From: Actinomycetes bacterium | GTDB taxonomy: Bacteria > Actinomycetota > Acidimicrobiia > Acidimicrobiales > RAAP-2 | Direction of reading: 5' to 3' | Assembly (NCBI GenBank): GCA_021787255.1 | Contig: JAJYMD010000061.1 | Location: forward strand, 1-7,142 | Length of the DNA: 7,142 nucleotides | Shown here: positions 1-6,793 of the stretch, piece after piece | Layout: each line of letters begins with the position of its first letter | Position numbering within the stretch: position 1 is the stretch's first letter | Program-made: the position numbers and the translations under genes | Notes under the pieces: generated by a model | What the model was told of the DNA's origin: nothing | Database searches by the model: none | What the model saw: only the letters and a program-made list of their open reading frames with translations

Positions 1-1222
1 CGGCGCCCTTCAGCGCGAACGTGACGATCCCGAGCTGCGCAGGCGTCACGACCTGGCATCTCCTGTCGCTGACGAGCACGTGCTCTGCGTGCTCGGCGAG
101 CTCGATCCCCCGCTCGATCGCGGCGCGGATGGTGGCGGTGCCATGGACGCGCAAGGTCAGCCAGAGCTTGATCGCCCGAGCCCGGCGGCTCAGCTCGAGG
201 CTTCTGTCACGCAGATCGACCTCCGCCTTCCGGGCCGTGGTGTCCGCGAGGTACTCAGCCGACAAGTCGAACGTGCGCTCGAGCACGCCTGGGCGCCGCA
301 CCAGCACCGAACCGATGTCGTAGGGCTGGAAGAGCCACTTGTGCGGGTCGACGACGAGCGAGTCCGCCAGCTCGATTCCTTCGAGCAGCTCCCGGCCCTT
401 GTCGCACAGGGCGGCGGGCGCGCCGTACGCGCCGTCCACGTGCAGCCACAGCTCCTCGGATCCGCAGAGGTCTGCCAGCTCAGCGAGAGGGTCGACCGCT
501 CCGGTGTTCGTGGTCCCCGCGGTCGCGACGACGATCGCTGGCCGCCGGCCGGCACGGCGGTCCGCTCTGAGGGCCCTCTCGACAGCCTCGGCAGGCACAC
601 GGAACCGATCGTCGGTCTCCAGGACCCTGACGTGCTCAGGGGGGACGCCCATCGCCACGAGGTCCCGCCTGATCGACGCGTGCGTCTGGTCCGAGAGGTA
701 CACGACACCAGGGCCGGTGACCTCGCGCGCCGTCAAGAGCCCGATCATGTTCGCGAGTGACCCTCCGCTCGCGAGAATGCCTTCGGTGCCCTCGGGCATC
801 CCGATCAGCGAGCGCAGCCAGTCGATCACGACGAGCTCGACCGCCGTCGGGCCGGAACCACCCCCCCAGGACGCGGCGATCGCGTTGAACCCGGTCGCGA
901 GCCACTCCCCCAGGACGGCCGCGAACGAGGAGGGTCCGGGCACCCGAGCGAAGTACCGAGGATGGTCCCCGTGCTGCATCGAGCCGAGCGCGACGTCGAC
1001 GAGGGTAGTCATCGCCGACAGCGCGTCCCCAGGTCCCTCTGGAGCCGCACCGCCGAGGATCGCCAGGAGCTCGTCGGGGGCTCTCGTCGCGACGGCCGGC
1101 CCTTCGGCCCCGTGCGCGAAATGGTCCACCACGCGGTCCACGACCCAGTGGCCGAGGCGTCGCATCTCCTCAGGGTGCATGCCGAGCGTGTCGGCGGCAT
1201 GGTCGTCCTGCAAGCTTCTCAC
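1..1222 (-). CDS. PLP-dependent group II (aromatic L-amino acid type) decarboxylase, C-terminus cut by window edge
   Basis: The gene reads leftward from GTG 1222 and is open to base 1, giving 407 codons. Family members usually have about 470-480 residues, so roughly the last 60 lie outside. Visible landmarks of the pyridoxal-dependent decarboxylase family (Pyridoxal_deC) are: an N-terminal HPRYFARVPG block (87-96); the cofactor-binding ASGGSLANM (151-159); His181 in SDQTHASI, which stacks on PLP; Asp263 in HVDGAYG, which binds the pyridine nitrogen; and the Schiff-base Lys295 in DPHKWLF. The expected reaction is cytosolic decarboxylation of an L-amino acid to an amine; whether it is Trp, Tyr, Phe, Dopa or another cannot be told. 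The start was chosen because GTG 1222 is the first start codon after an in-frame TAG near 1273 and follows a GGGAAGAGG ribosome site. The GTGA at 1222-1219 overlaps the end of the upstream metallopeptidase remnant. No frameshift was seen. The family call is firm; the substrate is unknown. Confidence 0.93.
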   Translation of the reverse strand, partial: MRSLQDDHAADTLGMHPEEMRRLGHWVVDRVVDHFAHGAEGPAVATRAPDELLAILGGAAPEGPGDALSAMTTLVDVALGSMQHGDHPRYFARVPGPSSFAAVLGEWLATGFNAIAASWGGGSGPTAVELVVIDWLRSLIGMPEGTEGILASGGSLANMIGLLTAREVTGPGVVYLSDQTHASIRRDLVAMGVPPEHVRVLETDDRFRVPAEAVERALRADRRAGRRPAIVVATAGTTNTGAVDPLAELADLCGSEELWLHVDGAYGAPAALCDKGRELLEGIELADSLVVDPHKWLFQPYDIGSVLVRRPGVLERTFDLSAEYLADTTARKAEVDLRDRSLELSRRARAIKLWLTLRVHGTATIRAAIERGIELAEHAEHVLVSDRRCQVVTPAQLGIVTFALKGA

Positions 1223-1848
1223 CGTCCTCTTCCCTTGGCACCACCTGGCGCGTGCGAGCTCGATGCCCTACGGAGCACCTCCGGCATCATGATCGGGGAA
1301 CAGCGGCGTCTGCCAGAGCGATCAAGGCGACCCGCTCGCCGGAACGCCGGTCCCAGTGTCCGACCGGACAGCTGGAGCAGGCGCCGGGTCCAACCGACGA
1401 CGGCGAAGCTGCGGGCGACCGAGGCGTCCACCAGCACGACGGCACTCGCCCACCGCTCGAGATTGGCGAATGCCGCCTCCTCGAGGGCCAGCCGGCTCGG
1501 GGACGTCTCGCCCAAGCGTCGTCGTCGGCCCGTGAGATGAGCCGCTGTTGGAAGAGGAGCCCACCCGCGAAGGCGTCGGCGAACCGCGCGCGGCCGTCGT
1601 CCTCCCAGGGGATCGAGACCACGACCTCCGCCTGCTGGGAGAAGAAGTAGGAGCAGACGCAGGCGTGGGCGGGCTCGTGGGCCAAGGTGAAGACCTGACG
1701 GCCCGCCGGTCATCTCGGAGTTGACGACGATGCAGGACCCCGCCTCGGGGTGGCTGTAGAAGAACCGTTTGCACGGTGCCGGTTCGCAGGTGGAACCGAG
1801 CGTCCAGACAGCCTGCAGCTCACTGACTTCGACCTCATCGGCTCCCAC
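1219..1848 (-). pseudogene. Frameshifted remnant of an ImmA/IrrE-type (M78/DUF955) zinc metallopeptidase
   Basis: No single frame makes a sensible protein, but two frames joined do. From GTG 1848 the first frame gives GADEVEVSELQAVW and then CIVVNSEMTGG. Near 1700-1701 one extra base in GGGCCGTCAG breaks the frame; dropping one C gives GGRQVFTLAHEPAH, the HExxH zinc motif with its usual preceding residues. The second frame continues through VVVSIPWEDDGRARFADAFAGGLL, split in my reading as VVVSIPW and RARFADAFAGGLL, the helix typical of this family. Around 1500-1560 the sense returns to the first frame (LALEEAAFANLERW, SFAVV, RLLQL) and stops at TGA 1221-1219. The two shifts compensate each other. 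An N-terminal HTH domain, common in relatives, is absent. A third-frame stretch from ATG 1951 ending VVEVARG might be another detached piece. Intact relatives cleave repressors or act as stress or phage-linked regulators; this copy should be inactive unless the indels are sequencing errors. The family call rests on remembered motifs. Confidence 0.6.
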
Positions 1849-2016
1849 GAGCCACCTCGACCACCGAACGTCGGGCGACGCGGCGCGTCACGGCGACCCC
1901 GTGACCCTGCTTTCGCGCTTGGAGCCCGATGCGATGATGCGCAAGGCCCATCGGCAGACCCCCGGAGCACACCTTCCTGGGAGTGCGGCTCCGGTACCAT
2001 TGTCGGCTGGGGAGCG

Positions 2017-2025
2017 AAGGAGGAG
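2017..2025 (+). promoter_or_regulatory. Strong Shine-Dalgarno site fixing the GTG 2029 start
   Basis: AAGGAGGAG is an almost perfect match to the 16S 3' end. Its GGAGG core lies 5 nt before GTG 2029. It decides the start of the short gene, because the same frame is open back to about 1750 and would otherwise suggest a much longer product. Confidence 0.8.
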
Positions 2026-2028
2026 CCC

Positions 2029-2373
2029 GTGGGCTACCAGGACGGTTCCATCGGCGTGAGCGACGACGCCCTCACCATCAAGGGCTACTACTTCCCAGGC
2101 ACCGTCAAGCGCGTGCCTCTGGCCGCCATCCGCTCGGTCACCCGGACCGACATGTCCGCCTTTCGCGGAAGAGGCCGCATCTGGGGAACCGCCAACCCGG
2201 CGTACTGGGCCAACTTCGACCCGGCGCGCCCGCGCAAGACGGTCGCTTTCCTCGTGGATGCCGGAAAAGCGGTGAAACCGTTCGTCACCCCCGACGATCC
2301 TGAGTCGTTCGAGTCAGCCCTGCGCGAGCGCGGCGTCGAGGTCACCCACGGCCGAACCGCTCCGATGATCTGA
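2029..2373 (+). CDS. Small conserved-looking protein, possibly bacterial PH-like fold
   Basis: This is a 114-residue soluble protein starting at GTG 2029, directly behind a strong ribosome site; extension of the frame upstream is out-of-frame low-complexity sequence and is not accepted. There is no signal peptide or membrane segment. It begins with short strand-like segments (GSIGVSDDALTIKGYYFPG, 6-24; VKRVPLAAIRSVTR, 26-39), followed by a basic loop with GRGRIWGTANPAYW (47-60). Next come a strand KTVAFLVDAG (70-79) and a final helix DPESFESALRERGVEV (90-105). Strands followed by one C-terminal helix of the type 'DPExFxxALRERG' are what small bacterial PH-like proteins look like, so that fold is inferred. 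No catalytic residues are recognisable and no function is assigned. It appears monocistronic: a stem-loop follows the stop codon. It faces away from the metallopeptidase remnant across a 180-bp gap; a TAnnnT-like TACCAT at 1995-2000 could be its -10 box, without a clear -35. Confidence 0.75.
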   Translation: MGYQDGSIGVSDDALTIKGYYFPGTVKRVPLAAIRSVTRTDMSAFRGRGRIWGTANPAYWANFDPARPRKTVAFLVDAGKAVKPFVTPDDPESFESALRERGVEVTHGRTAPMI

Positions 2374-2380
2374 CAGGACA

Positions 2381-2415
2381 CCTCGGCACCTCGAAGTCTC
2401 GGAAGGGTGCCGAGG
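2381..2415 (+). terminator. Stem-loop, probable intrinsic terminator of the 114-residue gene
   Basis: CCTCGGCACC (2381-2390) and GGTGCCGAGG (2406-2415) form a perfect 10-bp inverted repeat with a 15-nt loop, starting 8 nt after the TGA at 2371-2373. The loop can fold further through CGA (2392-2394) and TCG (2399-2401). There is no T-tract, as is common for stem-loop terminators in high-GC bacteria. Its placement supports termination, but a protein-binding palindrome is not excluded. Confidence 0.6.
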
Positions 2416-2737
2416 GTACTAAGAATCGATCCCGGACTTGACCAGCTGCACCTGCAACGACCGGAAGAGGGAAGCGGTCGACACCTGCCTCAGCCGGCCT
2501 GCCCATCGAGCAGGGGTCGTCGGCACTGGAAGCTGGCGCCGCTCGCACATTCTTCTCATCTCGTGCGACTGTTGTGGCGGATCGCTCCCCCGATCAGCAC
2601 GAGCTCTTCGAAGCGGGCATGCGAAGTACCCATTGCCCGGCCCGTCATGCACCGTGAGCTCCGCGGCCGGCGAGAGCTCCTGAGGGCTCGGCATCGCCGC
2701 TGCAGTCGAGCGCGGTCGCGAGGAAGAGGAAGAAGGC
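2416..2737 (+). other. About 320 bp without a recognisable gene, upstream of the hydrolase
   Basis: Both strands can be read through in several frames, but none gives a recognisable protein, and the possible products are rich in Arg, Ser and Cys as expected of out-of-frame high-GC DNA. A TTGACC at 2438-2443 resembles a -35 box but has no TAnnnT partner at 16-18 nt. The right end turns strongly purine-rich (GAGGAAGAGGAAGAAGG) before the ribosome site. The promoter of the hydrolase is expected somewhere here but could not be placed. Confidence 0.5.
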
Positions 2738-2747
2738 AAAGGAGGAG
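2738..2747 (+). promoter_or_regulatory. Strong Shine-Dalgarno site of the original hydrolase start
   Basis: AAAGGAGGAG places GGAGG (2741-2745) exactly 5 nt before ATG 2751. This near-consensus site shows that translation was meant to begin at ATG 2751, upstream of the in-frame TGA, and not at GTG 2829. Confidence 0.85.
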
Positions 2748-2750
2748 ACC

Positions 2751-2825
2751 ATGCCCTATCTCACCGTCGGCGAGGAGAACTCTGGGCCGATCGAATTGTA
2801 TTACGAGGACCACGGCGCGGGGTGA
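2751..2825 (+). pseudogene. Severed 24-codon N-terminus of the alpha/beta hydrolase, ended by in-frame TGA
   Basis: ATG 2751 opens 24 codons (MPYLTVGEENSG, then PIELYYEDHGAG), followed by TGA at 2823-2825. The frame then continues without shift into PVVLIHGFPLNG. In chloroperoxidase-like alpha/beta hydrolases the same N-terminal strands (xPYxTVGxENSxxIxLYYEDxGxG) run straight into xPVVLIHG, so the TGA sits in the middle of one gene where a polar residue such as Gln or Arg is usual. One C-to-T change (CGA to TGA) would explain it. The start is backed by the strong ribosome site just upstream. On its own this peptide has no function. Confidence 0.75.
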
Positions 2826-2828
2826 CCG

Positions 2829-3581
2829 GTGGTGCTCATCCACGGGTTCCCGCTCAACGGCCGGGCCTGGGAGCGTCAGGAACGCATGCTGATCGCCGCC
2901 GGGCACCGGGTCATCACCTACGACCGGCGCGGCTTTGGCAAGTCCAGCCGGCCGGCTGCCGGTTACGACTACGACACCTTCGCCGCGGACCTCGACAAGC
3001 TCGTCACGGTCCTGGACCTGCATGGCTTCGATATCGCCGGGCACTCGATGGGTGCTGGAGAGGTCGTCCGCTACCTCGGGACCTACGGAAACGGGCGGGT
3101 CCGGCGAGGCGCCATCATCTCTGGGATCCCGCCTTACCTGCTGAAGACCGATGAGACCCCCCAGGGCGTCGCGAAGGAGGTCTTCGACCAGATCGCGAGC
3201 GCCCTCACCGCCGACCGGTTCGCATATTTCTCGGAGTGGAACAAGGACTTCTTCAACCTGGACGAGACCCTGGGGAACCGGATCAGCGAGGAGGTCGTCC
3301 GGGATGCCTGGAACGTCGCGGTGAGCGCGTCACCTGCCGGAACGATCGCCTGCGTCGCCACCTGGTACACCGACTTTCGTTCGGACCTCCCCAAGATCGA
3401 CGTCCCGGTGCTCGTGATCCACGGCACCGCCGATCGGTTCCTGCCGATCGACGCCTGCGGTGCACGTACCCATGAGCTCATCAAGGGCAGCGAGTACGTC
3501 CCCATCGACGGGGCCGGACACGGCCTGTGCTGGACCCATGCCGAAGAGGTCAATGCGCACCTGGTCCCATTCTTCGCTTGA
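2829..3581 (+). CDS. Alpha/beta hydrolase, non-heme chloroperoxidase-like; N-terminus cut off by in-frame TGA
   Basis: Main body of an alpha/beta hydrolase, 250 residues from GTG 2829, which is in frame with the severed start at 2751; together they would give the usual length of about 276. Visible are the oxyanion-hole HGF (5-7), YDRRGFGKSS (31-40), the nucleophile Ser73 in GHSMG, Asp202 in HGTADRFLPID, and His231 in GAGHGLCWTHA, so the catalytic triad is complete. Cofactor-free 'chloroperoxidases' of this group are esterases or perhydrolases in vitro; the natural substrate is unknown. Translation from GTG 2829 may be possible because GGGGTGA (2819-2825), which contains the stop codon, also resembles a Shine-Dalgarno sequence 3 nt before it. 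The product would lack the first beta strands and may not fold. Alternatives are a recent nonsense mutation, stop-codon readthrough or a sequence error. The gene seems monocistronic and converges on the amidohydrolase operon. Confidence 0.85.
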   Translation: MVLIHGFPLNGRAWERQERMLIAAGHRVITYDRRGFGKSSRPAAGYDYDTFAADLDKLVTVLDLHGFDIAGHSMGAGEVVRYLGTYGNGRVRRGAIISGIPPYLLKTDETPQGVAKEVFDQIASALTADRFAYFSEWNKDFFNLDETLGNRISEEVVRDAWNVAVSASPAGTIACVATWYTDFRSDLPKIDVPVLVIHGTADRFLPIDACGARTHELIKGSEYVPIDGAGHGLCWTHAEEVNAHLVPFFA

Positions 3582-3659
3582 GTGCTCGTCGCCGTTCTTC
3601 GCATGGATGCATTCGGGGGACTTGACAGGCTTTCGACTCGAGAGACCTCGTCTGCAAGA

Positions 3660-3685
3660 GCCCCACTCCACCAACCCGCTGGGGC
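3660..3685. other. Weak inverted repeat in the convergent gap, possible bidirectional terminator
   Basis: GCCCCA (3660-3665) and TGGGGC (3680-3685) form a 6-bp stem with a 14-nt loop. It lies inside a wider pair, CTTTCGAC (3630-3637) and GTCGAAAG (3690-3697). The position, between two converging genes (stops at 3581 and 3826), suits a terminator for either strand, but the stems are short and no T-tract follows. The rest of the 3582-3825 gap holds nothing recognisable. Confidence 0.25.
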
Positions 3686-3810
3686 GCACGTCGAAAGAAC
3701 CGCCGTGGAGTGGCCGGTGGAAGTCGAAGAGCCGGCGGTCCAGGATGGCGACCGTGTTTTCCGGTACCGCTCAGTCAGCTCAGTGGCCACATGCGACGAC
3801 CGATACTCTG

Positions 3811-3830
3811 CCTCTTTACGCCTCTTTACG
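3811..3830. repeat. Perfect 10-bp tandem duplication at the amidohydrolase stop codon
   Basis: CCTCTTTACG occurs twice without a gap (3811-3820 and 3821-3830). On the minus strand each copy contains TAA; the right-hand one (3828-3826) is the stop codon of the amidohydrolase. It is most simply a slippage duplication just past the gene end. Confidence 0.8.
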
Positions 3831-5031
3831 GACTCACAGGCAACACAAACCGTCCGTACGTCATCACACCTCGGGGATCAAACAGCACGTTGATGTCTTC
3901 CATCGGGTCACCCTCGACGAAGATGAGATCCGCCGCCACCCCCGGCACGGGCGCGGTCTCTTCCCCGACTCCGTTGAGCGCCCGACCACCCACGGTGGCG
4001 GCATAAAGCACCTGTTGTCGAGTCATGCCTGCAGCCTCGAGGAATTGCAGTTCGGCGCGCATCCTCGGTCCGATCGGATTCAGGTCAGCACCAGTCGCAA
4101 TACGCACCCCGGCTTCGAGACAGGCTCTCAGCGCATCGGCATGGCGAGCCGCAGATTCATGAGCCCGTACGCGTGCGTGCTCGGGCCAACCTTCAGCCGA
4201 CATCCACTTCTCGTCATGAGTAACTCCAATCGTCGGTACCAACCACGTGCCGCTGGCAGCCATCGCCTGCGCGGCACGCTCGTCAAGGGCGTAGCCGTGC
4301 TCCACCGAACGACCACCTGCAACGGCAAACTTTTCAGCGATTCGAGCGCTTCCGCAATGTGCAGCGACAGGAACCCCCCGCCGTCTCGCGGTGTCCATCA
4401 GGGCATCAAACTCGTCATCACTTAGTTGGGAGTCCTCGACCGTCTCGTGGACACTGTAGAGGCCTCCGGTCAGCATCACCTTGATCCAGTGAACTCCTTG
4501 CTCTATGAGCGAGCGCACCGCACGACGCATCTCCGTCGGGCCATCTGCAACACATTCCCACTCCACCTCGACGGATCGACGCGGGAACGCCGTACCGTGG
4601 CCGCCAGTAGTGCGGATGCCTGCCCCCGAGCAAAGGAGCCTCGGCCCGAGAAACGCTCCGGCGGCGAAGGCGCGCGACCACGCGAGGTCGACACGGTCGG
4701 CCTCTGCGACAGCGCGCACGCCGGTCACGCCCATGCGCGCTGCCTCCATCAGGTTCACGCCGGCACGGACTGCCCACTCCGCCGCACCCTCGAAATAACC
4801 CTGCGCACACGGGTCGTACATGAGTCCGCCGGGGTGCGCGTGGCAATCCCAGACGCCAAACAGGACGTGCAGCCCACTGGCGTCGATCTCAACTGGATTC
4901 GAGACATCAGTCGCCTGGCGCACAACGCCCCCAGCGATAGCGAGGTCGCGCCGAGTCGATTCGCCCGTCGCAGCATCGAAGACATGCGCGCCGCGAATCA
5001 CGTACGTGGGTACGTTCACTCTTGGTTGCAT
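3826..5031 (-). CDS. Metal-dependent amidohydrolase (imidazolonepropionase/prolidase-like), third gene of the hyu operon
   Basis: This is a 401-residue cytosolic enzyme of the amidohydrolase superfamily. The N-terminal beta-sandwich (VIRGAHVFDAATGE, 11-24) leads into the TIM barrel. The metal ligands are visible in order: HxH at His64 and His66 (DCHAHPGG); GGHG around His145; a Lys184 likely to be carboxylated (IKVMLTGG); His225 (AAHCGS); His245 (EHGYALDE); and Asp316 (ATGADLNP). The C-terminus returns to the sandwich (AADLIFVEGDP). This pattern fits the binuclear group with imidazolonepropionase-like and Xaa-Pro dipeptidase-like members, which cut amide, carbamate or cyclic amide bonds. ATG 5031 follows GGAG by 5 nt and lies within the last codons of hyuB, a 16-nt overlap that implies translational coupling. 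With HyuAB next door it probably acts on the opened product of the same pathway or on a related ring; that is inference. The exact substrate is unknown. Confidence 0.92.
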   Translation of the reverse strand: MQPRVNVPTYVIRGAHVFDAATGESTRRDLAIAGGVVRQATDVSNPVEIDASGLHVLFGVWDCHAHPGGLMYDPCAQGYFEGAAEWAVRAGVNLMEAARMGVTGVRAVAEADRVDLAWSRAFAAGAFLGPRLLCSGAGIRTTGGHGTAFPRRSVEVEWECVADGPTEMRRAVRSLIEQGVHWIKVMLTGGLYSVHETVEDSQLSDDEFDALMDTARRRGVPVAAHCGSARIAEKFAVAGGRSVEHGYALDERAAQAMAASGTWLVPTIGVTHDEKWMSAEGWPEHARVRAHESAARHADALRACLEAGVRIATGADLNPIGPRMRAELQFLEAAGMTRQQVLYAATVGGRALNGVGEETAPVPGVAADLIFVEGDPMEDINVLFDPRGVMTYGRFVLPVSP

Positions 5032-6770
5032 GCGGTCTCCAAGGGACGGCGATCACCTGGAACGCCAGTGAAGCCGTAACGGCGGACGGCCTCGTTGGGC
5101 GTCACGTAGCCATTGCGGACGTCTTGCTCGACAAGCTCGCGCTCTCGCTCGTTGGGCGGCCCGTAACCGCCGCCGCCACCGGTCACCACGCGCAAGAAGC
5201 TCCCTGGGGAGAACCGAACGTGGCTGCACTTCAGCAAGCGCCGCTCTGTGCCTTCAGGCGTCTGCAAGACGGCGTATGGGGTGGATCCCTGTTCCCCTCC
5301 GAAGACACCCCATGGGCCGGTCACAGTGCGCTCGAGCCACAGGGAGAGCCACGAATCCGCGAGGGAGCGAAACTCCCGTACGATAGCGAGACCACCCCGG
5401 CGGCGACCGGGGCCACCCGTGTCTGGTGCAAGCCCGTAAGACTCGATCCTGATCGGATATCGTGATTCCAGCACCTCGACCGGATAATTCTTGAGGTCGC
5501 CGCCGCCGTAGTTGGCGAGACCGTTCTCGCCGTCACGATCCCGCGAGGCCCCCCATCCTATTGCCGTCGCCTCCCCGACGACCCACTGCTCGCCGGTGAT
5601 CGGGTTTTCGCCATCAAACATCACGTTCATCGGGTCAGCACACTGCGCACCGGTCACGCGCTCTGGCAAGGCTTCCGCGAGCAGCTTCATGAACAGGTCG
5701 ATCATCAAGCCAGAGTGTGGATAGTAGTACTGGCACGCTGCGGGAGGCTTCGCCGCGAAGATAGTGCCTTCAGGGGCCGTCACATGCAGGCAACGGAAGG
5801 TACCGCCCGTCGCTGGGACATCCGGATTGACGAGGAATTTGAAAGCAAGTCGCGCAGCTGACACCGTCTGCGCGAACCCAGAGTTCAAGCAACCCTTGGT
5901 CTGCGGCGAGGAACCCGTGAGATCCAGATGAACATCCGAACCGGAGATCGTTACCTTCACTCGAACCCTTACGGGCTCGTTTGAGTTCCCGTCGGAGTCC
6001 ATGAACCCTTCAGCCTCCCACGAGCCGTCAGGGAGCGCCGCGACGACCTCTCGATCAAGCTCCTCGCACTGGCGGAAGATCTCTTCCACAGCTGCAGCGA
6101 TGAGGTCCTTGCCGAAACGGTCGAGAAGGGCCTGCAATCGCTGCTCGCCCGTCCGGCATGCCGCGACCTGCGCATAGAAGTCGCCTCTGATGCTCCGCGG
6201 CAGACGACTGTTCAGCATGAGTAGATCCAGAACCTCCTCATTCACACGCCCGCGCTTAATGATCCGCGTAGGGCCGATCCGGTAGCCCTCCTGATAGATA
6301 TTCGTCGATGACATCGATTGACTCGGATCGATCGCGCCGATGTCGATCCAGTGCGCCTTCGTCGCTGCGAAACCAACCAGCGCGCCATCGTGGAACACCG
6401 GGCTGAACAACGAGATGTCGTTCAGATGGCTTCCGACGAGGTACGAGTCGTTCACAAGATATACGTCCCCAGGAGCCATGGACTCCTTCTCGTAACGTCT
6501 GAGGGTCACACGCACCGCATCCTCGAGCGCACCGAGGAAGATAGGGAGCCCGGGTGCCTGACCGAGCAGACGGCACTCCGCGTCAAAAAGCGCGACACTG
6601 TAGTCCTTCATCTCATAGATGACCGGCGTGTAGGCGCTACGACCGAGATTGACGCTCATCTCGTCCGCGGCAGCCATGAAGGCGTTGCGAATGATCTCGA
6701 CGGTAACTGGATCGATATCGGCGGCTGGGCGAGGAGACTCGAGCTCGTCCGATGATGCAAGATTGTTCAT
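5016..6770 (-). CDS. hyuB: Hydantoinase/oxoprolinase subunit B (HyuB family)
   Basis: This is a complete 584-residue HyuB-family protein. Characteristic blocks are DIDPVTVEIIRNAF (18-31) near the start, GDVYLVNDSYLVGSHLNDIS (101-120), AHWIDIGAIDP (139-149) followed by IYQEGYRIGP, and a glycine-rich end, VTGGGGGYGPP, matching the family's GGGGYGDP. The normal GDVFxxNDPY has Ser for Pro here. HyuB partners with HyuA in ATP-dependent opening of 5-oxoproline, N-methylhydantoin and similar rings; acetone and acetophenone carboxylases use related subunits. ATG 6770 was chosen because GGAGGAG (6780-6774) lies just upstream and the family homology starts soon after. Longer readings from ATG 6791 or further up would overlap the hyuA stop and add non-conserved residues. 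The gene lies 23 nt after hyuA and overlaps the amidohydrolase by 16 nt, so the three form one operon. The family is certain, the substrate open. Confidence 0.93.
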   Translation of the reverse strand: MNNLASSDELESPRPAADIDPVTVEIIRNAFMAAADEMSVNLGRSAYTPVIYEMKDYSVALFDAECRLLGQAPGLPIFLGALEDAVRVTLRRYEKESMAPGDVYLVNDSYLVGSHLNDISLFSPVFHDGALVGFAATKAHWIDIGAIDPSQSMSSTNIYQEGYRIGPTRIIKRGRVNEEVLDLLMLNSRLPRSIRGDFYAQVAACRTGEQRLQALLDRFGKDLIAAAVEEIFRQCEELDREVVAALPDGSWEAEGFMDSDGNSNEPVRVRVKVTISGSDVHLDLTGSSPQTKGCLNSGFAQTVSAARLAFKFLVNPDVPATGGTFRCLHVTAPEGTIFAAKPPAACQYYYPHSGLMIDLFMKLLAEALPERVTGAQCADPMNVMFDGENPITGEQWVVGEATAIGWGASRDRDGENGLANYGGGDLKNYPVEVLESRYPIRIESYGLAPDTGGPGRRRGGLAIVREFRSLADSWLSLWLERTVTGPWGVFGGEQGSTPYAVLQTPEGTERRLLKCSHVRFSPGSFLRVVTGGGGGYGPPNERERELVEQDVRNGYVTPNEAVRRYGFTGVPGDRRPLETACNQE

Positions 6771-6773
6771 AGT

Positions 6774-6780
6774 CTCCTCC
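6774..6780 (-). promoter_or_regulatory. Shine-Dalgarno site selecting ATG 6770 for hyuB
   Basis: On the minus strand GGAGGAG is followed by ACT and ATG 6770, with GGAGG 5 nt before the start. It argues against ATG 6791, which has no comparable site and starts 3 nt after the hyuA stop. Confidence 0.75.
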
Positions 6781-6793
6781 GTGATGTCCATCG

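Noticed and set aside
80..1292. Long plus-strand reading frames opposite the decarboxylase (80-760, 339-1292)
   Set aside because: They are antisense shadows of a clearly homologous minus-strand gene, with Arg/Ser/Pro-rich composition and no domain.
1750..2028. Extending the 114-residue protein upstream to codon 1750
   Set aside because: The extra part is antisense to the metallopeptidase remnant and lacks homology, while GTG 2029 has an ideal ribosome site.
2438..2466. TTGACC as a -35 promoter box for the hydrolase
   Set aside because: No TAnnnT -10 element is found at 16-18 nt spacing.
2823..2825. Selenocysteine at the in-frame TGA
   Set aside because: The family has no redox residue at this place, and only a 4-bp stem (GTGG/CCAC) follows, too weak for a SECIS element.
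2556..3044. 162-codon minus-strand frame over the hydrolase start
   Set aside because: It is a shadow of the hydrolase reading, with no recognisable motif and no ribosome site.
3769..3790. GCTCAGT direct repeat and GTGGCCAC palindrome in the convergent gap
   Set aside because: Both are short and isolated, with no matching copies elsewhere in the window; chance is enough.
3460..4425. 321-codon plus-strand frame
   Set aside because: It overlaps the end of the hydrolase and runs antisense to the amidohydrolase, both well supported; the translation is low in recognisable structure.
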